Positions 19,719-29,691 are shown, numbered from the stretch's first letter. The stretch: DNA of 64,000 nt from Bacteroidota bacterium (GCA_016709725.1 JADJMG010000007.1:124001-188000), one strand, 5' to 3'. The notes: generated from the letters alone by a model not told the origin. Program-made: numbers and translations.

Positions 19719-20909
19719 ATGAATTTACACGAATATCAAGGAAAGCAAATATTAAAAAGTTTTGGAGTTGCCATTCAAGAAGGAATAGTAGCCGACACGG
19801 TGGATAAAGCCGTAATTGCTGCTGAAGAATTAACAAAGCAGACCGGAACTAAATGGTGGGTTGTAAAAGCTCAAATCCATGCAGGTGGACGCGGAAAAGG
19901 CGGTGGAGTGAAGTTGGCTAAAAATATTGGGGAGCTAAAAGAACGCGCTGGTTCAATCTTAGGGATGAATCTAATCACTCCTCAAACTACAGCTCAAGGT
20001 AAAAAAGTAAATAAAGTGTTGATTGCTCAAGATGTTTATTATCCAGGGCCATCCGAAACTTCCGAGTTTTATATGGGCGTATTATTAAATCGTCAAACTG
20101 GAAGAAATATCATTATGTATTCTACCGAAGGGGGAATGGATATTGAAGAAGTGGCTGAGAAAACACCGGAGTTGATTTTCAAAGAAGAGATTGATCCAAA
20201 AGTAGGTTTACAACCTTTTCAAGCACGTAAAATTGCTTTCAACTTAGGACTCAGTGGAAATGCATTTAAAGAAATGGTGCGTTTTGTTCAAAATCTTTAT
20301 ACTGCTTACGATACCATCGATGCAACCATGTTTGAAATCAATCCTGTTCTGAAAACTTCGGATGATAAAATCATCGCAGTTGATGCAAAGGTGGATTTAG
20401 ATGAAAATGGTTTGTTCCGTCATCCTGATTATCATGCAATGCGTGATGTGATGGAGGAAGATGCTACCGAAGTGGAAGCAGGTGAGCATAATTTGAATTA
20501 TGTGAAGTTAGATGGAAATGTAGGTTGTATGGTGAATGGAGCTGGATTAGCAATGGCAACTATGGATATGATTAAGTTAGCAGGTGGTGAACCCGCTAAT
20601 TTCCTTGACGTAGGTGGAACTGCAAACGCAGCGAGAGTAGAGCAAGCTTTCCGTATCATCTTAAAAGATCCAAATGTGAAAGCAATTTTCGTGAATATTT
20701 TCGGAGGTATTGTGAGATGTGATCGCGTAGCACAAGGAATTGTAGATGCATACAAAAACATTGGAAAAATTCCAGTTCCCATCATCGTTCGTTTGCAAGG
20801 TACTAATGCCGATCAAGCTAAAAAGTTAATTGACGAAAGTGGATTGGAAGTTTCTTCTGCTATCGAGTTAAAAGAGGCTGCTGACTTAGTGCAGAAAGCT
20901 TTGAAATAA
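19719..20909 (+). CDS. sucC: Succinyl-CoA synthetase (ADP/GDP-forming) subunit beta
   Basis: TCA-cycle enzyme subunit that binds the nucleotide and, with the alpha subunit, couples succinyl-CoA cleavage to nucleotide triphosphate formation. It begins MNLHEYQGKQILKSFGV, the standard N-terminus. The ATP-grasp domain has KAQIHAGGRGKGGGVKLA, and the C-terminal CoA-ligase domain includes GAGLAMATMDMIKLAGG and IFVNIFGGIVRCD. The start at 19719 is supported by a -7 box 18 bases upstream. The alpha-subunit gene sucD is not adjacent. An intrinsic terminator follows. Confidence 0.96.
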   Translation: MNLHEYQGKQILKSFGVAIQEGIVADTVDKAVIAAEELTKQTGTKWWVVKAQIHAGGRGKGGGVKLAKNIGELKERAGSILGMNLITPQTTAQGKKVNKVLIAQDVYYPGPSETSEFYMGVLLNRQTGRNIIMYSTEGGMDIEEVAEKTPELIFKEEIDPKVGLQPFQARKIAFNLGLSGNAFKEMVRFVQNLYTAYDTIDATMFEINPVLKTSDDKIIAVDAKVDLDENGLFRHPDYHAMRDVMEEDATEVEAGEHNLNYVKLDGNVGCMVNGAGLAMATMDMIKLAGGEPANFLDVGGTANAARVEQAFRIILKDPNVKAIFVNIFGGIVRCDRVAQGIVDAYKNIGKIPVPIIVRLQGTNADQAKKLIDESGLEVSSAIELKEAADLVQKALK

Positions 20910-20935
20910 TAGAGTGTTAATATTTATATAAATCT

Positions 20936-20968
20936 AAAAAGACTCGGATAATTCCGGGTCTTTTTTTT
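20936..20968 (+). terminator. Intrinsic terminator after sucC
   Basis: The stem GACTCGG/CCGGGTC, with a short AT loop, is followed by eight T. It lies 27 bases after the sucC stop and shortly before accC, so the two genes are separate units. Confidence 0.8.
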
Positions 20969-20982
20969 ATTAATTTTAAGCC

Positions 20983-22479
20983 ATGAAATTTACGAAGATC
21001 CTGATTGCTAATCGTGGTGAAATTGCTTTACGAATTATGCGTACGGCCCGGGAGATGGGAATTAAAACAGTAGCTGTTTATTCAGACGCCGATCGCGAAT
21101 CGTTACAATTGCGTTATGCGGATGAGGCCGTTTGTATCGGTCCAGCCCCTTCTTCTCAAAGTTATTTGATTATCGATAAAATTATTGATGCGGCTTTAAA
21201 AACCGGAGCACAAGCCATTCATCCTGGTTATGGTTTTTTATCAGAGAATGCTTCCTTCGCTCGTGCAGTGAAAGCGGCTGGACTTATTCTGATTGGTCCA
21301 TCGCCGGAAGCCATGGATTTAATGGGAAATAAACTTACGGCAAAAGCTGCTGCAAAAGAATATAATATTCCCATGGTGCCCGGTACCGACTATGCACTTA
21401 CAGATATTAAAGCAGCCAAGAAAGTGGCAAAGGAAGTTGGATTTCCTATTCTAATAAAAGCGGCTGCCGGTGGTGGCGGAAAAGGAATGCGCATTGTGGA
21501 AGAGGAAAGTCAATTCGAAGAGATGTTGAATCGCGCTGTGGGTGAAGCACAATCAGCTTTTGGTGATTCTGCTGTTTTCATTGAACGTTATGTAGGTTCA
21601 CCTCGACATATTGAAGTGCAAGTGTTGGGCGATCAACATGGAAATATAGTTTACCTTTTCGAAAGAGAATGTTCAGTGCAACGTCGTCACCAAAAAGTGG
21701 TGGAAGAAGCGCCGAGTTCATTGTTAACTCCTGAGTTGAGAAAAAAAATGGGAGAGTGTGCAGTGCTAGTGGCGAAAGCTTGTAATTATACGGGTGCTGG
21801 TACAGTGGAATTTTTGATGGATGAAAAAGTGAATTTTTATTTTTTAGAGATGAACACACGTTTGCAGGTAGAGCATCCTGTAACCGAAATGATCACGGGT
21901 GTTGATTTAGTAAAGGAGCAAATCCTGATAGCCGAAGGAAAACCACTTTCCTTTAAACAAGAAGATTTAAAAATTAACGGTCATGCCATGGAAGTTCGCG
22001 TGTATGCCGAAGATCCCTTGAATGATTTTTTACCAGATATTGGTAAGTTGGTGCGATATGTCCGACCTCAAGGTCCTGGTGTGCGTGTGGATGATGGGTT
22101 TGAAGAAGGAATGGACATTCCCATTTATTATGATCCCATGATTGCTAAATTAATTACGTGGGGAGAGAATCGTGAGCAAAGCATTCAGCGAATGATTCGT
22201 GCCATCGATGAGTACATCATTGTTGGGTGCGAAACTACTTTACCCTTTGGAAAGTTTGTGATGCAACATGAAGCCTTCGTGAGTGGAAACTTCGATACAC
22301 ATTTTGTGAAGCATTTCTTTACCCCTGAAAAATTAACCGCAACTATCAATGAATCAGAAGCAGAAGCAGCAGCCGTGGTAGCCTATTTTTTGCAGAATGA
22401 AGGAAATAACTCCACTCAAATTGCCGTTGATGCTACAAATAAAAGAATGGGCTCAGCCTGGAGATTGAACAGGTCGTAG
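20983..22479 (+). CDS. accC: Biotin carboxylase (acetyl-/propionyl-CoA carboxylase type)
   Basis: ATP-dependent enzyme that carboxylates biotin on the carrier protein, the first half-reaction of acyl-CoA carboxylation. The N-terminal FTKILIANRGEIALRIMRTAREMG, the ATP-grasp glycine loop KAAAGGGGKGMRIV, the FIERYV..PRHIEVQVLGD segment and the catalytic region FLEMNTRLQVEHPVTEMITG are all standard. It is 498 residues, and no biotinyl or carboxyltransferase domain follows. No accB lies next to it. A TAATTTTA sequence just before the ATG is close to a -7 box. Whether it serves acetyl-CoA or another acyl-CoA carboxylase is undecided. Confidence 0.93.
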   Translation: MKFTKILIANRGEIALRIMRTAREMGIKTVAVYSDADRESLQLRYADEAVCIGPAPSSQSYLIIDKIIDAALKTGAQAIHPGYGFLSENASFARAVKAAGLILIGPSPEAMDLMGNKLTAKAAAKEYNIPMVPGTDYALTDIKAAKKVAKEVGFPILIKAAAGGGGKGMRIVEEESQFEEMLNRAVGEAQSAFGDSAVFIERYVGSPRHIEVQVLGDQHGNIVYLFERECSVQRRHQKVVEEAPSSLLTPELRKKMGECAVLVAKACNYTGAGTVEFLMDEKVNFYFLEMNTRLQVEHPVTEMITGVDLVKEQILIAEGKPLSFKQEDLKINGHAMEVRVYAEDPLNDFLPDIGKLVRYVRPQGPGVRVDDGFEEGMDIPIYYDPMIAKLITWGENREQSIQRMIRAIDEYIIVGCETTLPFGKFVMQHEAFVSGNFDTHFVKHFFTPEKLTATINESEAEAAAVVAYFLQNEGNNSTQIAVDATNKRMGSAWRLNRS

Positions 22480-22510
22480 TTTGGCACGTAATTAGGATGG
22501 ACGAAAAACC

Positions 22511-23122
22511 ATGAGATATACCTTATTTCTTATTCCTTTTTTCCTGATCTCGATTCAAAGCGAAGCGCAAATTAAAACACCCGATGGTAGATATAAGGTG
22601 TTGGCGAAAGTGGAGAATGGAGATACCATCCCGCTCATCAATTTAGCGCCTGCCGAAATTTTTGCAAGTTTATCGCCCATGGCAGCGGCAAACATGAAGG
22701 CCTATTTAAAATTGAGGCGTGATGTTTTACGAGCTTATCCCTACGCTCGATTGGCAGCCACACAACTTAAATTTATCAATGATAGCGTTGCGCATATTTC
22801 TGGAGAAAGAAATAAAAAGAAGTTTATTAAGAAGTTGGAGAAAGAATTGAAAAATCAGTTTGAAAGAGATTTGAAAAAGTTAACGGTAACCCAAGGTCGC
22901 ATTTTGATCAAACTCATCGATCGTGAAACGGGTTCTACCTCGTATGCATTGGTAAAAGAGTTGCGGGGTTCATTACAAGCCTTTTTTTGGCAAGGCCTTT
23001 CTCGACTATTCGGTTCGAATCTTAAATCAGAATACGATGCTCAGGGTGAAGATGCCTTAATTGAATCCATTGTACAACAAATTGAAAGAGGGGAGTTGCA
23101 GTTTCAAACAGTGAATCGTTAG
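22511..23122 (+). CDS. DUF4294 family exported protein
   Basis: A 203-residue protein with a cleavable signal peptide (hydrophobic core LFLIPFFLISIQ, cleavage near SEA-Q) of the Bacteroidota-specific DUF4294 family. Recognisable segments are DGDTIP-like NGDTIPLINLAPAEIF, YLKLRRDVLRAYPYARLAA and KLTVTQGRILIKLIDRETG. The role is unknown. It follows accC by 31 bases and could be cotranscribed with it. Confidence 0.85.
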   Translation: MRYTLFLIPFFLISIQSEAQIKTPDGRYKVLAKVENGDTIPLINLAPAEIFASLSPMAAANMKAYLKLRRDVLRAYPYARLAATQLKFINDSVAHISGERNKKKFIKKLEKELKNQFERDLKKLTVTQGRILIKLIDRETGSTSYALVKELRGSLQAFFWQGLSRLFGSNLKSEYDAQGEDALIESIVQQIERGELQFQTVNR

Positions 23123-23197
23123 CATCAATTCTTTCCACAATGCATTGTTGCAAAATATTAATAATTTCTTGATGTGATGTGATTTTACTGAGCAGGA

Positions 23198-24090
23198 ATG
23201 CTACTTTTGACCCGTGCTAACACTCTTGAAACTCTTGTCGAAGGATCCAAAAATAAAGTGAAGAAGAAAGTAGAAGAGGACAAGCAAAGTGTCTCTTCTG
23301 TTTTTATGGAAGATTTTTATTCGGCAGCCTTAAAAAGATATATCAAAATTGAAGTAGTGCTGCCTCCTTGGTACAATGAAACACCCCTTCATACTTTTCC
23401 CTTGCTGTTGATGAACGATGGGCAAAGTTTAAAACAGATTAAGGTAAAGGAAGCGCTCACCGATTTGTATTTATCCAATTCCATTCCGCCCATCATTGTT
23501 GTGGGTATTCATGCAAAGAATAGAATGAACGAGTACGGCGTTGCGGGATTCCCCGATTATAAAAACCGTGGAGATAAAGCAGCTAACTATTCTCGTTTTA
23601 TTGTTAATGAATTGTTGCCATTGATTCGCAAAAATTTTAGAGTGCAAGCCGAGCAAGAAGGAAATGTGTTTGCTGGATTTTCTTTAGGTGGATTATCGGC
23701 TTTCGATATTGTATGGAATTATCCGCAGGTATTTCATAAAGCCGGCGTTTTCTCGGGTTCGTTTTGGTGGCGGAGTAAAGCGTATAGCAAAGGGTACGAC
23801 GACAACACCGATCGCATCCTCCATAAATTAATTCGCACAACCGATTCGAAAAGCAATCAACAGTTTTGGTTTCAAACCGGAACCGATGATGAGTTGTCGG
23901 ATAGAAATAATTCGGGCATTATAGATTCAATCCATGATACGATGGATGTCATCAGCGAATTAGAAACGTTGGGTTTTGAAAATGGGAAAGACATTGAATA
24001 CGTTGAAGTAGCAGGAGGGAAGCACAACGAAGAAACCTGGGCGCAAGTTTTCCTGATTTTTTGAGATGGGCGTTTGGGAAGACTAAGTGA
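23198..24090 (+). CDS. Alpha/beta-hydrolase esterase (Fes/EsteraseD family), frameshift near C-terminus
   Basis: A serine hydrolase of the putative-esterase family. The nucleophile elbow GFSLGGLSA, an acidic residue in TGTDDELSD and the catalytic histidine in VAGGKHNEETW form the triad. In frame, the sequence stops at 24064 after AQVFLIF. One extra base in the T run at 24048-24051 restores AQVFPDFLRWAFGKTK ending at 24090, the usual ending of the family. The start is uncertain: a -7 box (TACTTTTG, 23202-23209) lies inside the first codons. Also, an alternative frame reads LTLLKLLSKDPKIK before joining at KKKVEEDKQ, hinting at another indel near 23265. The substrate is unknown. Confidence 0.8.
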
Positions 24091-24199
24091 TAAAAATATT
24101 TCTGGTGAATAAGTGATAACCATGGATTGAGTTTTTCGCCATTTTGGAAAGCTTCTGGTCGCGGGCTTCGCGATTGGCTTTAGCTTTTGGATTTTTTTA

Positions 24200-25020
24200 T
24201 CACAAACCCCGAAGGGGTGACATTGATAATCAAATCGGTGATAATAAATACATAGAATAGAGATTGTCACAATTTCATTTTGCACATGATCCCAGCGGGG
24301 TCAAACCTCAATAGAAACGAAATGCATTTTTTATCATGACCCCAGCGGGGTCACACAAACACGTGGGAACAAACGCCGATGTGTAACGCCGATGTGCAAC
24401 CCCTATGGGGTTGGGTTATTGATTTTTTTTTTGCTTCGCTAATAAGGTTGAACCCCTCTGGGGTTCTATTGAACAAACCAAAATATTTTTAAAAGATGAT
24501 GATAAATACAACGAACAGAGATTGTCGCAATTTCATTTTGCACATGACCCCAGAGGGGTCAAACCTCATTAGAAACAAATTGCATTTTTTTAACATGACC
24601 CCAGAGGGGTCAAACCTCATTAGAAACGAAATGCATTTTTAATCGTGACCCCAGCGGGGTCACACAAACGCATGGGAACAAATGTCGATGTGCAACCCCT
24701 CTGGGGTTGGGTTATTCTTTTCGTTTCGCTAATAAGGTTGAACCCCTCTGGGGTTAACTGAACAAACCAAAATATTTTTATGTGATGATGATAAATACAT
24801 CGAATTGAGAATGGCTGACGAAATTTTATTTTGCACATGACCCCAGCGGGGTCAAACCTTATTAGAAACAAATTGCATTTTTTTAACATGACCCCAGCGG
24901 GGTCACACAAACGCATGGGAACAAACGCCGATGTGTAACGCCGATGTGCAACCCCTCTGAGGTTGGGTTATTCTTTCGTATCGCTAATAAGGTTGAACCC
25001 CTCTGGGGGTCTCTTTTGCC
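24200..25020. repeat. Tandem array of GC-rich palindromes (14 copies in about 2.8 composite units)
   Basis: Fourteen short palindromes of two classes lie in an otherwise AT-rich non-coding stretch: GACCCCAGCGGGGTC-type (24288, 24338, 24546, 24597, 24647, 24839, 24890) and AACCCCTCTGGGGTT-type (24398, 24451, 24694, 24741, 24950, 24996), plus one variant at 24204. They sit in a composite unit repeated at 24244, 24502 and 24791 (spacings 258 and 289). Within a unit the order is two or three GACCCC elements, a GCCGATGTG motif, then two AACCCC elements separated by a CGCTAATAAGGTTG linker. Interior variation is mostly in loop bases (AGC or AGA, TCT or TAT), with stems kept. No protein is encoded here. 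Confidence 0.9.
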
Positions 25021-25032
25021 TATTGTGCCTGC

Positions 25033-25047
25033 CTACTGCAGGCAGGT
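25033..25047. repeat. Isolated palindrome CCTGC...GCAGG
   Basis: A near-perfect hairpin with CCTGCC and GGCAGG arms around a TACTGCA-containing centre lies between the palindrome array and the end of the T9SS gene. It could serve as a terminator-like structure, but its poly-A side faces the wrong way for the plus strand. Confidence 0.4.
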
Positions 25048-25070
25048 TAAAAAAAAGATCAATATCAACG

Positions 25071-26035
25071 CTACATCTTTACCAACTTCCTAATCACAAT
25101 TCTTTCTCCTAGATGCATTTTTAACAAATACACACCATTGGCAAAATTTTTCAAATCGATAGCGAATTGTTTTTCATTGCGAATATCTGCAGCCATAACT
25201 TGTTGCCCTTGCAAATTAGTAAGTGCAAAATTTCCATTCATAATAAACCCATCTGCGCTTGAAATAGTAAATACATCTGCCGAAGGATTTGGTGAAATAA
25301 TTATATCCTCTAAACTCAATTCCTCAATTGAAGTAGAACTGTCAAGACTCACATTGAAATCATCGAAGTAATAATAGCCCAAGGTTGTGATCCATTTCCA
25401 GTACTAATATAAGATGTAGAAATATCATTCAAAAAATTACCTACCACCATAAATTTTTCTCCGCCACTGGCAATATATTTTCCAGAAACTAAATGCCATC
25501 CCACATTGTCGGTTACAACGATTTGTGAAAATACATGAAATGGAACATGCAAAAGAATGGATTGGAAATGGGTTATATAAAATAATCGTATCAGAAAAAT
25601 GAACCCCGATATTATTGCATGCATATTGAGATGTATCACTTAGGCTTACATAAAATGATACATTATAAGTAAATCCTGCGGTGAGACTATCAGTCAACTC
25701 AACTTCCAAATATTCTCGACTATTTATTGGAGGGTTAGGAAATAAAAATAAAAATATTCCAGAATAACCATCTCCTGTATTGGGCCATTGCGACCCAACA
25801 AAATTAACAGGGATAGACATAATTTGATCTATTGTATCACAAACATTGAAAAAATCAGTTGAATTAAAATTAGTCCAAGGTTGAAACCAAGGAATGCATT
25901 GTTAATATTACCATCAGGTGGAAATTGCGGACAAGAAGTATAACTCTCGAAACCTGGATTAGGAACAAGATTAGTTTGTGCCATTAATAATAAAGGCATA
26001 AACAGAATTATCAATATTATTTTAAGTTTAGTCAA
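25071..26035 (-). CDS. T9SS type A sorting-domain protein with Bacteroidota 'PNPGFE' domain, frameshifted
   Basis: A secreted protein in four pieces (25829-26035, 25437-25820, 25349-25639, 25071-25382). It starts with a signal peptide (ILIILFMPLLLMAQ). Next comes NLVPNPGFESYTSCPQFPPDG, the N-terminal motif of a domain common in exported Bacteroidota proteins. The body continues through WPNTGDGYSG, EYLEVELTDSLTAG, SGKYIASGGEKFMVVGNF and YYYFDDFNVS. The C-terminal T9SS sorting tail begins IIISPNPSADVFTI and ends IRKLVKM. The start is a TTG at 26035 overlapping the previous gene's stop as TTGA, indicating translational coupling. Indels, not deletions, separate the pieces. The ligand is unknown. 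Confidence 0.75.
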
Positions 26036-27522
26036 TCACCTAATTTTATAATAGTTCTTCTAAAAATTTTATCGTTCGACGATAACTTTATTAAATAGCA
26101 TCCAGCTTCTTGTTTTGATAAATTTAATTGAAACTCTTTATAAAAAGTTGGGATGCTTCTTGATTCAATTAATTGACCTGACAATGAAAATATTTCCAGA
26201 AGGACATTGTTTATTTGTTCTCCCGGATTAATTATCGAAAAATACCCTGTTTGACTTGGATTTGGATACACAATCAAAGAAGCATCAGTACTCACTATTT
26301 CAGGAGTAGCAGTCGGAATACAATAATCCGGATTCTCCATTTGGTTGTTTAATCCCCAGCTGGAAGTTTTTCCTTTGAGGTAAATTGCGCTGTGAACATA
26401 GTTACAAGCAAAACCTAAACTATCGGGATAGCGAATTTCGCCTAAATATCCATCGCCCACAACACTTCCCGAATTTCCATAATGTGCCACCACGATGGTA
26501 CGGTTGGGTGATATTTTTAAGCTACTGAATCCACAGTTTACTTGATTATAAATAATTATTTTTGAATTTTGAATGGTAGATTGTACTCCAGAGCTAATAT
26601 CAAATTGAAGAAGTTTGCCGTTATCCGGAACAAAACTTACAGCGGTATCAATGGCTCCGATATAAAGAACGGAATTGTTAGGAGAAAAGGAAACACCATA
26701 GCCTCCATCATTAATATTTAACTGGATGGGATTGCTAATCGCTCCTGTTAAATTATCAAAATCAAACAACGCTGTAATTCCATTGTAGTAAGTTGTAAAT
26801 GCTAATTTAGCTCCATTAGGAGAGGCTTTCAATTCCCCAATAGCATCGAAGTTGGCTAAACTAGGAATCCCTTGTTGATGAGTTTTAATAACAGGTCCAA
26901 CTGCATAATAAGCGGGCGTTGTATTTATACCCGACGAGGTAATACTATAAACAAAGAAATTATTATTGCCATATTCGTGTCCGATCAACCAAATGTCTTG
27001 TCCGTTAGCATGTCGAACAGCAGTGAGCTTTTCGCAATTGCTGGTGTCTTTTAAAATATTGAACTTGGAAACCACTCCGCCCAAACCCCAATTTAAATTC
27101 ATATCTATTTCTGCATAATTTATTCCAATGGCATTCGGATAGGAGGGGTTGGAACTGATGCCACCTTGAACATCTGCAGTGAAAAAATAGTATAGATGAT
27201 TACTCCCCGGCTTCTTGACAGCAATGTTTTGAGTGATACTGTTAGAGAGTCCGGCTTCATAACCATTCGACATCGTATCGTGGTTTGCATTGTAAATGTG
27301 AATTCCATTGGAATAAAATAACAATTGCCCAGTTTGTTCATCACTCATAGTCACACATCCTTCCCAAGAAGAACCATTGCCATTATCTAAAGCGGAATCT
27401 GTGCATGAATAAAAATGGGTTCCTGCTCCTGATCCACCAAAGTACCATTTGCTATCTTGCAATTGAGCGTAGAGCGGCATGGAAAACACAATCAAAAGAA
27501 GAAGAAGCTTAAATTTTTTCAT
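26032..27522 (-). CDS. T9SS type A sorting-domain protein with beta-propeller-like body
   Basis: A 496-residue secreted protein. Signal peptide: KLLLLLIVFSMPLYAQ. The mature N-terminus SKWYFGGSGAGTHF is typical of a family of exported Bacteroidota proteins with repeated strand motifs (LKASPNGAKLAF, GVSFSPNNSVLYIG, LKISPNRTIVVAH), which suggest a WD40- or lactonase-like propeller. The sorting domain begins LIVYPNPSQTGYFSI and ends FRRTIIKLGD, so the protein is probably exported by T9SS and attached to the surface or released. It is coupled to the next T9SS gene by a 4-base overlap. Function not recognised. Confidence 0.82.
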   Translation of the reverse strand: MKKFKLLLLLIVFSMPLYAQLQDSKWYFGGSGAGTHFYSCTDSALDNGNGSSWEGCVTMSDEQTGQLLFYSNGIHIYNANHDTMSNGYEAGLSNSITQNIAVKKPGSNHLYYFFTADVQGGISSNPSYPNAIGINYAEIDMNLNWGLGGVVSKFNILKDTSNCEKLTAVRHANGQDIWLIGHEYGNNNFFVYSITSSGINTTPAYYAVGPVIKTHQQGIPSLANFDAIGELKASPNGAKLAFTTYYNGITALFDFDNLTGAISNPIQLNINDGGYGVSFSPNNSVLYIGAIDTAVSFVPDNGKLLQFDISSGVQSTIQNSKIIIYNQVNCGFSSLKISPNRTIVVAHYGNSGSVVGDGYLGEIRYPDSLGFACNYVHSAIYLKGKTSSWGLNNQMENPDYCIPTATPEIVSTDASLIVYPNPSQTGYFSIINPGEQINNVLLEIFSLSGQLIESRSIPTFYKEFQLNLSKQEAGCYLIKLSSNDKIFRRTIIKLGD

Positions 27523-27639
27523 TTGAAAATATCGTTGCGTTAGAAATAAAACTCCAATTGAATTTTTCGATCATAACTCTATTTGGAATTGCAGTATAAA
27601 TGCTAATTGAGTAAACTAGAGACGAACTTTATTTTTATC

Positions 27640-27820
27640 CTCCCACTTCTTTTTCCGCCTCTGGGGGTGAGGTCAATCTCATTAGGTTAGAAATATGACC
27701 CAGAATGGGTCATATGTTTATAGAGAAAATGCAATTTGTTGTTGTTCGACCCCATCGGGGTCGTATGTTTTTGCGTTCTTTTTTTTCTATAAACATGTGA
27801 TGCCTTCGGCATCGTGATGA
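27640..27820. repeat. Second palindrome cluster (intergenic 27523-28075)
   Basis: Elements include a half-copy CTCTGGGGGTGAGGTC near 27659, TATGACCCAGAATGGGTCATA near 27695, GACCCCATCGGGGTC near 27750 and GATGCCTTCGGCATC near 27802. They resemble the main array at 24.2-25.0 kb but are more diverged. Nothing else was recognised in the rest of the gap (27820-28075), which is AT-rich and non-coding. Confidence 0.75.
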
Positions 27821-28075
27821 TTCAATTTTCTTAAATCATGCAGTATGCATAATTAATAACTAAAGGTACTGAGTTTTTTTGAATATGGCGAAATTATTAA
27901 AGAAAAGGTAAATCAGGATTAATTCGGGTGTTTTGATTAGTTGCCCGGCGGTCATAAAAAGAAATATTTCATTTTTTGACCGCGGGCCTTAAGGGGTGGG
28001 GTGATTGTAGCTACATTGAAGAGCATATATTTCATTTGATTCGTTGAAATAAAATCTGAAAATTAACCAATTGGA

Positions 28076-29674
28076 CTAGGATTCCATCAACGCTTTCCTC
28101 TTAAACTCAGAGGTGAAATGGAATTGTACTTCCGGATAATTCTTGATCATCTGGTCGAGCATCCATTGTGAATCGGCTAGGTAAACTAGGTTGTTGTCTT
28201 TGTCGGTAGCTACTTGATGTTGGCGGAAACGTACAAATTCATCTAATTTGTTTTTGTCATCACAAGTAATCCAACAGGCTTTGTAAACACTAATCATATT
28301 GAACCGACACGAGGATCCATATTCATGCTCTAGGCGATACTGGATGACTTCAAATTGTAATTCTCCAACTGTACCTACAATCTTACGATTACCACCAAAC
28401 TGAATGAATAACTGCGCAACTCCTTCATCCGTCAATTGCGTAATTCCTTTTTCAAGTTGCTTGGATTTCATCGGATCGGTGTTCACCAATTCTTTAAAAA
28501 TCTCAGGCGAGAAACTTGGAATTCCTTGGAAGTTTAAGTTTTCCCCTTGTGATAAGGTATCTCCAATTTTAAAGTTCCCACTGTCATATAATCCAATTAC
28601 ATCACCCGGGTAAGCTTCATCAATTATGTTCTTACTTTGTCCGAGAAAAGTGGCGGGATTATTAAATCGCATGTCTTTATCTAAACGCACATGATGATAG
28701 AATTTTCCGCGCTCAAATTTCCCACTGCATACTCTCAAAAATGCAATTCGGTCCCGGTGACGCGGATCTAAGTTGGCGTGAATTTTAAAGATGAATCCTG
28801 TGAAATTTTTATCGTCGGGATGAATTTCTCTTTTGTCAGTTGGTCGACTTCCAGGAACAGGAGAAATTTTTATAAAAGTATCCAGCATTTCTTTTACTCC
28901 GAAATTATTGATCGCCGATCCGAAAAATACAGGAGCCAACTTCCCACTTAAATAATCCTTGGTATCGAACGGTTCGTAAACACCTTCAATCAACTCTACA
29001 TCTTCACGAATTTGCTTTGCATATTGTCCCGCTAATTTATCGACAGCTGGATCCGCTAAATCCGTGATAGCAACGCCCATCGGTTTTTTCTCGCTTCCGG
29101 GAGTGAATGCGTATAAACTTTGATCGAAAAGATTGTAAACTCCTTTGAAAGTTTGTCCAACACTGATGGGCCAACTTAAGGGACGTACTTTAATTTTTAA
29201 TTTTTCTTCTAACTCATCTAACAAATCAAAAGGATACTTTCCTTCGCGATCCATCTTATTCACAAAGATGATCACCGGCGTATCTCTCATCCTACAAACT
29301 TCCATCAATTTGTAAGTTTGTTCCTCAACTCCTTTTTGACAATCAATTACTAAAATTACACTATCAACTGCCGTTAACGTTCTGTAAGTGTCTTCCGCAA
29401 AGTCTTTGTGACCAGGAGTATCCAAAAGCGTTATAAGGGTATCGTTGTATTCAAAATTCATGACCGAGGTAGCAACCGAGATTCCCCGTTGTCTTTCAAT
29501 CTCCATAAAATCGGAGGTAGCGCTCTTTTTGATTTTATTCGACTTTACGGCTCCTGCCGTCTGAATCGCCCCTCCAAAAAGAAGAAATTTCTCCGTCAAT
29601 GTCGTTTTTCCGGCATCGGGATGGGAGATAATGGCAAATGTCCTTCTTTTTTTAATTTCCTGATTAATACTCAT
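28076..29674 (-). CDS. prfC: Peptide chain release factor 3
   Basis: A GTPase of the translational factor class that recycles RF1 and RF2 from the ribosome after peptide release. G-domain motifs: G1 SHPDAGKTTLTEK, effector RQRGISVATSV, G3 DTPGHKDF, G4 NKMDREG. Domain II and the C-terminal RF3-specific domain (FNMISVYKACWITCDDK) follow. About 532 residues, normal. The ATG at 29674 is chosen over an upstream TTG at 29683 because the -7 box (TACCTTTG) at 29692-29699 would put transcription start very close to, or inside, the longer form. Confidence 0.95.
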   Translation of the reverse strand: MSINQEIKKRRTFAIISHPDAGKTTLTEKFLLFGGAIQTAGAVKSNKIKKSATSDFMEIERQRGISVATSVMNFEYNDTLITLLDTPGHKDFAEDTYRTLTAVDSVILVIDCQKGVEEQTYKLMEVCRMRDTPVIIFVNKMDREGKYPFDLLDELEEKLKIKVRPLSWPISVGQTFKGVYNLFDQSLYAFTPGSEKKPMGVAITDLADPAVDKLAGQYAKQIREDVELIEGVYEPFDTKDYLSGKLAPVFFGSAINNFGVKEMLDTFIKISPVPGSRPTDKREIHPDDKNFTGFIFKIHANLDPRHRDRIAFLRVCSGKFERGKFYHHVRLDKDMRFNNPATFLGQSKNIIDEAYPGDVIGLYDSGNFKIGDTLSQGENLNFQGIPSFSPEIFKELVNTDPMKSKQLEKGITQLTDEGVAQLFIQFGGNRKIVGTVGELQFEVIQYRLEHEYGSSCRFNMISVYKACWITCDDKNKLDEFVRFRQHQVATDKDNNLVYLADSQWMLDQMIKNYPEVQFHFTSEFKRKALMES

Positions 29675-29691
29675 ATACTGCAATTGGACTG

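Noticed and set aside
23010..23030. tRNA T-loop-like sequence (GGTTCGAATC)
   Set aside because: It sits inside the DUF4294 coding frame and has no acceptor or anticodon stem around it; no tRNA gene was found in the window.
24200..25020. CRISPR array
   Set aside because: The repeated elements are palindromes of two different types in a composite unit, and the intervening sequences are themselves repeated, not unique spacers; no cas genes are near.
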